A stretch of DNA of 64,000 bases from contig OZ244774.1 in NCBI GenBank assembly GCA_965219485.1, positions 248,001 through 312,000 of the forward strand, read 5' to 3'. The first letter of the stretch is position 1; the number at the start of each line of letters is the position of its first letter. Shown here in pieces: positions 36,216 to 48,883 of this stretch. Position numbers and translations under genes: made by a program. Below the pieces are notes generated by a model. The model ran no database searches and was not told the origin of the DNA. It worked only from the letters and a program-made list of their open reading frames with translations. The DNA is from UBA8337 sp937907245. Lineage in GTDB: Bacteria; Pseudomonadota; Alphaproteobacteria; RS24.

Positions 36216-36836
36216 GAAAATGGCTTGCGCCGCCAGTTTTTGTCAAGGTTTAGTGAAACATCGCGAAATGTCGAAATTTTATCCACGCTCGTGGCTACTC
36301 CATATAGGGGCTAAGTGTTTCATTAACCTACTAAATTTAGGGTTAAAGAAAATAAACGCTTTTTTATGAGTTTTTTTGAAAAAAGGCTTTGACAGTTTCG
36401 GCTAGCCAACCTATACCCAGCTCACTTCCAACGACGGTTCATCAGTAACCCAGTTGGCTTCGGTCCTCGGATTTATCCTAGACCCTAGTAAAATACTGAT
36501 CCTCACAGAGGTTGGACACACAAAGACTAGAAATGGTCGTGGGTGTCTTTTCGCTTCTTGAGGGCTCGATACGAAAGTAAAGAGCTGCTGTTTGAAATTG
36601 TAGATATTGAAAGAGAAGCGTGGACGGCGGTGTCCTGGCGTGTCTCATCTTTCTTTGAAAGATGGACAACAGAACAAGTAGTCATCTAATGATTGCTAAC
36701 CGTTACGTTTACGTTTCTTCCACTCCCGGATGTGTTTTGGTTCGCCAAAGCATATACGGAAGAGTGGGAACTCGTTAATACGCATCATATCGTATGATAT
36801 GGTTTGAACGTTTAGTAATGTGATGATTTCAGAATC
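36216..36836 (+). other. rRNA operon upstream and leader region, no gene
   Basis: 621 bp without a supported gene. It contains an A/T-rich stretch (36330-36385) that could act as an UP element, the promoter at 36389-36417, and a transcribed leader of about 410 nt. I could not identify a clear boxA. Short open frames here have no coding character. Confidence 0.7.
36389..36417 (+). promoter_or_regulatory. rRNA operon promoter
   Basis: Perfect -35 TTGACA at 36389-36394 and -10 TATACC at 36412-36417 with exactly 17 bp between. Preceded by T and A tracts. Strong sigma70-type promoter. Confidence 0.82.
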
Positions 36837-38338
<1,502 letters not shown>

Positions 38339-38583
38339 ATTTCTTTTGAGGTGCCTGACCTAAACCTAGTTTATGTTAGACCATCCATCAGAAATCTTAA
38401 GAACATAGATCCATACGTTGTCTTAACCGGCAGCGATGAGATCAAAAAATAGCGGGATGTCGCCGTCTTCGTTTCTCTTTCAATCGGATGAGCACTTCGT
38501 GGCCTTTAGGTCACGAGAGCCAGCCCTATTCATGGGCACTTTGCGTCTAAGCTATTGGTTTAGGGGCGGAGCACACATGGCTA

Positions 38584-38661
<78 letters not shown>

Positions 38662-38712
38662 TGCGCGCGCTTATAGCGAGCGCAGCCTTTAGTGGCAGGT
38701 GAGTATTAATAC

Positions 38713-38788
38713 GGGGGCATAGCTCAGTTGGGAGAGCGATTGCTTTGCAAGCAATAGGTCGTCGGTTCGATCCCGTCTGCCTCCACCA
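38713..38788 (+). tRNA. tRNA-Ala(TGC)
   Basis: 76 nt. Acceptor GGGGGCA with TGCCTCC, anticodon loop TTTGCAA (TGC), T-arm GTCGGTTCGATCCCGTC, encoded CCA. Second spacer tRNA, the usual alphaproteobacterial pair. Confidence 0.97.
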
Positions 38789-39193
38789 ACTCTTTGTTAC
38801 CTATTTAAGGTTTTGAGACCTCATCCGAAATTCGAATTCCTGCTTTATTGCAGGATGTCCTGCTTTACAGCAGGTTATTTGACATTGTGAAGAAGAGATT
38901 TACCCGATTTGCGGTTAATCATGTGTGGCTAGACGGTCTGTTACTAAAAATGTCTGGTCACGTTAGCGTGTTTAACCCGAAATCGTTCGTATTGCTTCCC
39001 TGAAGGAAGTATGAGCGGGCGACGGGTCAGCAAAGCCCCCCCGGGTTTATGCGGGTAAATTTTACAGAATAATTTATTGATCTTTAGATCGCCGTTTGAA
39101 CTTTCGAGTTCATCTGGTGATCAACTGATCGCAAGTATAACCACCTAATGTACCAGCTGCCGCACGGCTGTTGGCGCATGGTGGTAATGAGAA
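38789..39193 (+). other. tRNA-Ala to 23S spacer
   Basis: 405 bp transcribed spacer. Two adjacent near-identical hairpins occur: TCCTGC/GCAGGA at 38838-38855 and CCTGC/GCAGG at 38859-38874. The remainder probably folds into the 23S processing stem. No gene. Confidence 0.65.
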
Positions 39194-41938
<2,745 letters not shown>

Positions 41939-42025
41939 CTCATTTCCCCATGCGCTGACCTCCAAGAGAGGTTGGCATTATTACAAGCTCAGTTTTGATC
42001 AATAAATTCTGTTTCATATTGCGCC

Positions 42026-42143
42026 GACTTGGTGACTATGGCAAAGCGCCTAAACCCGATCCCATCCCGAACTCGGAAGTTAAACGCTTTAGCGCCGATG
42101 GTACTGCATCTTAAGGTGTGGGAGAGTAGGTCGTTGCCAGGTC
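42026..42143 (+). rRNA. rrf: 5S ribosomal RNA
   Basis: About 118 nt. The terminal helix GACTTGGT/GCCAGGTC, internal ATCCCATCCCGAACTCGGAAG and AGCGCCGATGGTA are diagnostic. Ends approximate. Confidence 0.95.
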
Positions 42144-42262
42144 TGCGGAATATGAAACAGTTTCTGTACTCTTCTTCACAATTCACATATCCCCTACATT
42201 ATCAGCCCGCTTAACAATGGCACACGCTCGTCTTTCGGCGAGGGCCTGAGGGTCGGCCTTTA

Positions 42263-42907
42263 CTATTGGGCGTCTATAGCGGCGTTTATCGTCTTGGTGA
42301 GATAGGTGCTATGGCGCTCTAATCGCTTTAGGCGGAGTAGAGGCACGTGGTGCCGCCAGGCCATTGTATAGGTGCCGAGGCAATCGATTAGCTTTAAATG
42401 GCCATCGCTGGCCCAAACGATGTTAGGTGGGCCTGGGTGGCGCATCCATAATTGCGCAGTTTGAATGTAGTCATGAAGCTCTTGAATGGCTCGCTCTAAT
42501 GCGCATGTGAGGCCTTGGGTTTGCAGCACGCTTTGCAAATTGGGGGCTGGCGCGCCAGTGGCATCCTGATAGTAATCAAAAACTAAACCCGGCCCGAGGT
42601 TGGTTGTCTGCCAGCCATGCATATGGGGTAGGTGACGCCAGATATCGGCGCTTTGGGTGGTTAAGGCTTTTTGTTTATAGGCACGCGCTTCCAGAACGTT
42701 ATCGTCGCGCCAAGTTGTTGGCATAAGCCGATAAAGGCCGCCTTTGCTATCCAACTGTTGGCGGATATGGGCCTTGCGCGCCACTTTTATGCATAAATGT
42801 GGATGATACGGGTGTTGAAAAACCCAACGGCGGTTGCCCATGCCAATGGCATTTTTGGTGTTTAGCGTGAGCATGCGCCCATCAAACAGGGGATCCTGTT
42901 GTGTCAT
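42263..42907 (-). CDS. YrbL-family (PhoP regulatory network) kinase-like protein
   Basis: 214 residues resembling the YrbL family, which has an atypical protein kinase-like fold. Support: VFQHPYHPHLCIKVAR near residue 35 (beta strand with Lys), GPGLVFDYYQ, and NIVWASDGHLKLIDCLG near residues 160-176, comparable to the catalytic loop and metal-binding Asp of kinase-like proteins. No signal peptide. It lies on the opposite strand between 5S and tRNA-fMet, two genes that usually adjoin, so it is probably an insertion in the operon's distal part. Function unknown. Confidence 0.7.
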   Translation of the reverse strand: MTQQDPLFDGRMLTLNTKNAIGMGNRRWVFQHPYHPHLCIKVARKAHIRQQLDSKGGLYRLMPTTWRDDNVLEARAYKQKALTTQSADIWRHLPHMHGWQTTNLGPGLVFDYYQDATGAPAPNLQSVLQTQGLTCALERAIQELHDYIQTAQLWMRHPGPPNIVWASDGHLKLIDCLGTYTMAWRHHVPLLRLKRLERHSTYLTKTINAAIDAQ

Positions 42908-43095
42908 GATATTCTTTGCACCTTATTTTTGTTTTTATTAGGCTCGTTAAGCTTAGCAAATGTGGTGCGGGAAGCAATGGTTTGGCGGCGTGGGTATTTA
43001 TTTTTGTTAAATGATGAGAAGCCTCTAGGCAAAAAATTATATTGTGTTACAACCACTGCACTTCACGGGCGCTCGCGCCTGTTTAAGGTCTTTGT

Positions 43096-44789
<1,694 letters not shown>

Positions 44790-44790
<1 letters not shown>

Positions 44791-44972
44791 TATGATGGAT
44801 CCTTTGTTACGTTTGGGGAGTTCTCGGTATTATCGTTTGCAGCTTCATGAGATTGCAACCATTCTCGTGCGGCTTGTCGTGCCAAAACTTGCACTAACGA
44901 GCCTATAGGAGGCAATGCTTTATGCCATTGCTCCTTCGTAGACTTATTCTCTATAGGGGTATTATCGTCCAT
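44790..44972 (-). CDS. hypothetical 60-aa protein coupled to the recombinase
   Basis: Not recognised. Hydrophilic ends surround a helix-like middle (IGSLVQVLARQAAREWLQSHEAANDN). Its stop overlaps the recombinase ATG (TAATG), which strongly suggests translational coupling and a role linked to recombination, such as a directionality factor or regulator; that is inference. No membrane segment or signal. Confidence 0.6.
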
Positions 44973-45004
44973 AATTCTATGGTCCTTCTCGTTTTTTATT
45001 ATCG

Positions 45005-45226
45005 TTAAGTGCCTATAGCTATAGGCACCGTGCAGTCCACTAAGGTCATGTTGGTGCTATAGAGACCAGTAAAAACATCGCCCCTATAGCTATAGGGAAT
45101 TGCGCCAAATTGAATGCGATCGGGATCGCCAAAAAACCTCGAACTTGACGAATCAGCCCCTAAAGGAAATTTGACTCGCAAATGGTGCCGGGTGACTGAG
45201 GGCTTCTTCTTTGTTGGACTATTCAT
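45005..45226 (-). CDS. doubtful 73-aa open frame in repeat unit A
   Basis: Not recognised. It begins MNSPTKKKPSVTRHH and ends through the palindromes of unit A (IPYSYR and VPIAIGT are their translations). The equivalent frame is interrupted by stops in units B and C. Either the one intact copy of a decayed small gene, or chance. No good ribosome site. Confidence 0.25.
   Translation of the reverse strand: MNSPTKKKPSVTRHHLRVKFPLGADSSSSRFFGDPDRIQFGAIPYSYRGDVFTGLYSTNMTLVDCTVPIAIGT
45009..45028. repeat. 20-bp perfect palindrome
   Basis: Perfect inverted repeat with core CCTATAGCTATAGG. The same core occurs again at 45082-45097. In units B and C the equivalent position has a GTTACG-type tandem. 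Possible operator or recombinase/regulator site. Confidence 0.7.
45082..45097. repeat. 16-bp perfect palindrome
   Basis: CCCTATAGCTATAGGG, second copy of the core of 45009-45028, 72 bp away centre to centre (about seven helical turns). Confidence 0.7.
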
Positions 45227-45256
45227 ATTGATCGTACCTTACCTTTAGTGGTTGGC

Positions 45257-45340
45257 CTAAAAGGCCATAGTTGTTTCAAAAGAACCAGAATTCATGCCGC
45301 CCGTTACGTTACGTAGGGAATGATGCAAAATTCGGCCCGC
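45257..45340. repeat. 84-bp direct repeat, copy B
   Basis: 80 of 84 bases match 45778-45861. It contains CCGTTACGTTACGTAGGG. On the minus strand it holds a 12-codon frame (MNSGSFETTMAF) also present in copy C with two changes, without a good ribosome site. Confidence 0.88.
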
Positions 45341-45777
45341 CAAAAGTTTCGAAAAATTCGAAATGTGACGAATCAACCGTTATGGTGACCCACCTTTCAT
45401 CCGAACATGTCGAAACGCTTGAGTTGAGATTTTCTGAATTTCCCGCCCTATTCAATCCCACCAAGTCGACAATCCCGACTTTCTCGGGTCAACTTTTTCG
45501 ACTTTCTCGACTTTCCCGAGGTTTTCGAGTGGGAATTTCGAGAATGTCAGGATTTAAAAGCAGAAATCCTCATGCTCTAAATATTTGAAGAATCGGAAGG
45601 AAAAGGCAAATGCGGCTTGTCTTGCGAGTATCTGTGTCAAAGTCCGTAAGGTCGGCAAATGCTCATGCCAAGCACTACTTCTTGTATGGTTCATGTGAGG
45701 GGTGTCGTCTTCCATTTTTTTAGCCCAGTTCTTGTTTTTATTATCATTGGGCGCGTTACGTTACGCACTGTGTGGCC

Positions 45778-45861
45778 CTAAAAGGTCATAGTTGTTTCAA
45801 AAGAACCAGACTTCATGTCGCCCGTTACGTTACGTAGGGAATGATGCAAAAATCGGCCCGC
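45778..45861. repeat. 84-bp direct repeat, copy C
   Basis: Pairs with 45257-45340; spacing between copies 521 bp. A further CGTTACGTTACG lies just left, at 45754-45765. Confidence 0.88.
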
Positions 45862-46282
45862 TAATTATTCCCAAAAATCCAAAACGTTACGAATCAGCCG
45901 TAAACGGAAAATTCGTAACGTTCGAGAGTTTCGGAAAACTTAAGTCTAGAATTTCCCCATTGTCCGGAATATTCAACCCGCCCAATCTGGAAATTCCAAA
46001 TCTAGATTTCTGAAATTTTCAGGGTTTTCGAGACACTCGATGGGAATTTCCGAAGTTTCCCAACGTCTAAAGGGAAAATTTCGAAACTCAGATTGGTTCG
46101 GGAAATTCGAGGGAGGAGGCAGAAAGGCGATAAAAGTGTTTGGTCAATCGTGATAGCTGTCGGCCCCAATCCAGAGACTTGATATAATTATAGCTTTCCA
46201 CGCATTCATGCTTAGACGTGAAATGCGCAAAAAATGTTGGATCTGCTATCGGAATTTTGAAGGGTGCTCAGTTTAGTACTTA

Positions 46283-46320
46283 GGCACGTTCAAAGTTGTT
46301 CCAACAACTTTGAACGTGCC
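46283..46320 (-). terminator. perfect 18-bp hairpin spanning the marR stop codon
   Basis: Arms 46283-46300 and 46303-46320 are exact reverse complements with a 2-nt centre. The marR TGA lies inside the distal arm, so the last nine codons form the proximal arm. TTTT follows on the plus strand, so it would terminate plus-strand reading into marR better than marR itself; it may also act on marR mRNA stability. Confidence 0.7.
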
Positions 46321-46748
46321 TTTTGCAAGTCCTCGACTAATTGATCAAACTTTTTGTCGCTGAGGTGACCGAAGGCTTCGTTAATCAAATCATGGGAATT
46401 TTTTTGGAGTTCCTGAATATAAGGTTCGAACTTTTGAGTTAGATATATTCGTTTCAATCGGCGGTCTTTAGTATCATTTTTGCGGTACACCCAATCGGCC
46501 TCTTCTAGCCGTTCTATGGTTTTACCGACTGTTGCTCTTTCCAAGTCAACAGTTTCCGCCAATTCCGTTTGTGTGAGGCCGTCTGCTCTATAGAGATGGG
46601 CAAGGAGAAGCCATTGAGCCCGTGTGAGCCCCATCGTCTTGATACGCCGATCAAATCCGGTTTTCATAAGGCGCGCAAGATCACTTATTATAAAACCAAT
46701 GTTGGCTTCTAAATCGGTAGCTTGCGTTTCGACATTTGCATTAGCCAT
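46290..46748 (-). CDS. MarR family transcriptional regulator
   Basis: 152 residues from ATG 46748. Winged helix-turn-helix of MarR type: LTRAQWLLLAHLYRADGLTQTELAETVDLERATVGKTIERLEEADWVYRKNDTKDRR, with the typical DxR wing. The upstream open frame to 46874 is through the promoter and not protein-like. Divergent from the hotdog/RND operon with a 15-bp inverted repeat between, so it likely represses that operon and itself, relieved by a small ligand. Ligand unknown. Confidence 0.92.
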   Translation of the reverse strand: MANANVETQATDLEANIGFIISDLARLMKTGFDRRIKTMGLTRAQWLLLAHLYRADGLTQTELAETVDLERATVGKTIERLEEADWVYRKNDTKDRRLKRIYLTQKFEPYIQELQKNSHDLINEAFGHLSDKKFDQLVEDLQKARSKLLEQL

Positions 46749-46771
46749 TTTGCGGCCCTTTGTTACTACTG

Positions 46772-46820
46772 GTAATATATTGTAAGCTATGATACAATAA
46801 GCTAACTTATAATATATTAC
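46772..46820. promoter_or_regulatory. MarR operator and promoter region
   Basis: Arms GTAATATATTGTAAG (46772-46786) and CTTATAATATATTAC (46806-46820) are inverted with one mismatch in 15. A -10-like TATAAT at 46808-46813 lies in the right arm, so regulator binding would block transcription of the hotdog/RND operon. Confidence 0.72.
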
Positions 46821-46836
46821 ACGATGATGAGAGTAT

Positions 46837-47301
46837 ATGGCAGATCTAACCAAACATCTACGGGAACGGTTCAAACAAGGCAGTCATCCATTTTTTGGAA
46901 AGCTGGACATGGAAATGAAGCAAGCCTCAAACGGACATGTTTCATTAACAATTCAACCCAACGAATGGGCCGCCCTGCATAACGATGCGCCGATCATACA
47001 CAGCGGTTTACTGGCCTTATTGTTGGATACAGTGTGCGGTATGGCGGTCATGTCTTCACTGGAAACGCCAACAGCAATTGCAACAATTGATCTAAAGATC
47101 GACCATGTAAGGGACGCAGCTATAGCCAAAAAATTGCTGATTGAAGCTACTGTTGAGGAAACAAGTGAGGAAATTTCTTACACCAACGGCCAAGTACGAG
47201 AGGAAGAAACACACCTCCTCGTCGCAAAAGCAGTAGGAAGTTTTATGGTTGGAACCAAAGGACCGTCAATTATCGCACCGGATACAGAGGCAAGCTCGTG
47301 A
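46837..47301 (+). CDS. hotdog-fold PaaI-like protein 1
   Basis: 154 residues, PaaI/thioesterase superfamily. The catalytic helix reads HSGLLALLLDTVCGMA (His55, Ser56, Asp64), with Ser replacing the first Gly of the usual HGG. The strand TAIATIDLKIDHVRDA fits the family. GAGAG precedes the ATG. First gene of the operon; its stop overlaps the next start. Acyl-CoA hydrolysis is likely but the Ser change may alter activity. Confidence 0.85.
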   Translation: MADLTKHLRERFKQGSHPFFGKLDMEMKQASNGHVSLTIQPNEWAALHNDAPIIHSGLLALLLDTVCGMAVMSSLETPTAIATIDLKIDHVRDAAIAKKLLIEATVEETSEEISYTNGQVREEETHLLVAKAVGSFMVGTKGPSIIAPDTEASS

Positions 47302-47726
47302 TGGAAGCGCATAATCAATTATTTCAAAGTTGGATTAATGACAGCCCGTTTGCAAGTTGGCTTGCCTTACAGGTCGAAGGGACGTCTCTTGGCCTAAACG
47401 CCGTATTGCCGTTTCAAGAAAAAAATGTAGGCAATCCATTCATTCGGTCCCTTCACGGTGGCATCGTTTCAGCATCAATGGAATGCGTTGGTGGGTTGTT
47501 AGCTGCACACTTACATGGCCTTGATCGCATCCAAAAGCCCGCCTCTATTTCCATCTCATATACGCGTTCAACAACGGCAACCGATCTCAACATTTCAATC
47601 GCTTCTATCAAAACAGGAAAACGCCTGTCATTTTTAGAAGCACAAGCATGGCAAGACGACAAAACCAAAATAGTTGCAGTTGCCACAATGACATTTTTAC
47701 GTAAATCAGAAGAAACCCAAGTATGA
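47301..47726 (+). CDS. hotdog-fold PaaI-like protein 2
   Basis: 141 residues from ATG 47301 (TGATG overlap with the previous gene; a GTG at 47298 is also in frame). The helix motif is LHGGIVSASMECVGG: HGG at 52-54 intact, and Glu61 where the PaaI type usually has Asp. Paired with the first hotdog protein it could form a heteromeric thioesterase. Its stop overlaps the adaptor start by ATGA. Confidence 0.85.
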   Translation: MEAHNQLFQSWINDSPFASWLALQVEGTSLGLNAVLPFQEKNVGNPFIRSLHGGIVSASMECVGGLLAAHLHGLDRIQKPASISISYTRSTTATDLNISIASIKTGKRLSFLEAQAWQDDKTKIVAVATMTFLRKSEETQV

Positions 47727-48883
47727 AATATTCTCAACAGAAAACTGCCCATGTGACAGCAAGATATGCAGCTATACTTTTCTTAGCTCTCACACTTGCA
47801 GCGTGTAGCGATGATGACAAAGAAAATTCAAAAGCTGAAAATCTTCTTGTGCCTCAATCGACTAAAGTGGAGCAGAAAAACAAACCACTTCATGTAACAC
47901 AAGTAAGGCGCGTTGGCGTTGAGAAGTTCGTATTTGCGAGTGGTACAATTGCAGCAAAACAAACAAGCCATATCGGGCCCCTTGTTGAAGGTGTGATAGA
48001 AAAGATTTTTGTCAAAGTTGGCGACAGAGTAAAATCTGGTGATGCGCTATTTCAAACTCGACAGGTCGATTATATACGGAGTTTGGAAGAAGCCAAATCC
48101 GCAATGGACCTAGCAAATATTCTTGGTGTACAAGCAAACAGAAACTATGATCGTGCACGAGAATTGGCGGAACAAGGTAATATTTCTCAAGCGCGGTTGG
48201 ATGACATTGAAACGTCCAATCAAGTCGCAATCGCTAAAATCCAACAAGCTAAAGTAGCTTTGGAAACAGCCGAGCAACGATTGGCAGATACGGTTGTTCA
48301 AGCTCCATTCAATGGAACTATCACGGGAAGAAACGTTGATGAAGGTGTCTATCTATCTAATAGATTTTCCATGGGCGGTGGATCGGCAGTTGTTCGAATA
48401 CAAGAAATTGAAATTGTTGCAGCCATAGTCCAAACGCCAGAAAAAAACCTTAATCTTCTAACGACTAATCAACTGGCAACGGTGACTATTCAAGGGCATG
48501 ATGAAGTTTATGACAGTTTTGTCTACGTGTTAAATGATTTGGTCAATCCGCAAACGCGCACCGTCGAGCTGAGGTTGCCAATTAAAAATGAAGATTACAA
48601 AATCAAACCCGGTCAATTTGCCGAAGCAAAAATTCTTCTACCTCAGCATGAAGCACTAGTAATTCCAAGAAACGCCATAACAGGCGGGGTTAAAAAATAT
48701 TCTGTTTTTGTAGCGCGTGACAATGTCGCCATTCAATTAAATATCCAAACGCGTGAATATAATGCCGACCAAGTCGAGATTACCAGCGGCCTTACTGAAC
48801 AAGATATTGTGATTATAAATCCGCCAGACACCTTGAAAAATGGGGATAAGTTAGGGCAATTAATAATGATGGGAGAGAGCTAA
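47723..48883 (+). CDS. RND efflux periplasmic adaptor lipoprotein (HlyD/AcrA family)
   Basis: 386-residue membrane-fusion protein. Lipobox LTLAAC with Cys28 makes it an inner-membrane lipoprotein. The lipoyl halves are at about 75-110 (GVIEKIFVKVGDRVKSGDALF) and 195-215 (APFNGTITGRNVDEGVYL), separated by a coiled coil, then the beta-barrel and membrane-proximal parts. Partner of the RND permease, whose start overlaps its stop (TAATG). No outer-membrane channel gene is in the operon, so it must borrow one. Confidence 0.92.
   Translation: MKYSQQKTAHVTARYAAILFLALTLAACSDDDKENSKAENLLVPQSTKVEQKNKPLHVTQVRRVGVEKFVFASGTIAAKQTSHIGPLVEGVIEKIFVKVGDRVKSGDALFQTRQVDYIRSLEEAKSAMDLANILGVQANRNYDRARELAEQGNISQARLDDIETSNQVAIAKIQQAKVALETAEQRLADTVVQAPFNGTITGRNVDEGVYLSNRFSMGGGSAVVRIQEIEIVAAIVQTPEKNLNLLTTNQLATVTIQGHDEVYDSFVYVLNDLVNPQTRTVELRLPIKNEDYKIKPGQFAEAKILLPQHEALVIPRNAITGGVKKYSVFVARDNVAIQLNIQTREYNADQVEITSGLTEQDIVIINPPDTLKNGDKLGQLIMMGES

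Larger units (their letters stand above)
44973..46282. other. repeat-rich non-coding block (units A, B, C)
   Basis: 1.3 kb without a convincing gene. Three related stretches can be aligned: A about 44980-45200, B about 45240-45600, C about 45725-46120. B and C share 80 of 84 bp at 45257-45340/45778-45861 and weaker similarity for about 250 bp beyond. A shares the same order of landmarks (TTTTTATTATCRTT, then two short-tandem motifs, then GGGAAT, GACGAATCA). Small open frames found in one unit are broken in the others, so coding is unlikely. The segment 46140-46280 shows nothing clear. Confidence 0.6.

Noticed and set aside
45257..45295. 12-codon minus-strand leader-like peptide MNSGSFETTMAF, repeated at 45778-45816 as MKSGSFETTMTF
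   Set aside because: No clear Shine-Dalgarno, no downstream gene within attenuation distance, and both differences change residues.
45271..45588. Plus-strand frame starting MFQKNQNSCRPLRYVG, with a similar one at 45792-46013
   Set aside because: Both use TTG starts without ribosome sites. The equivalent frame is stopped in unit A, and the similarity is explained by DNA duplication. Kept as a repeat, not a gene.
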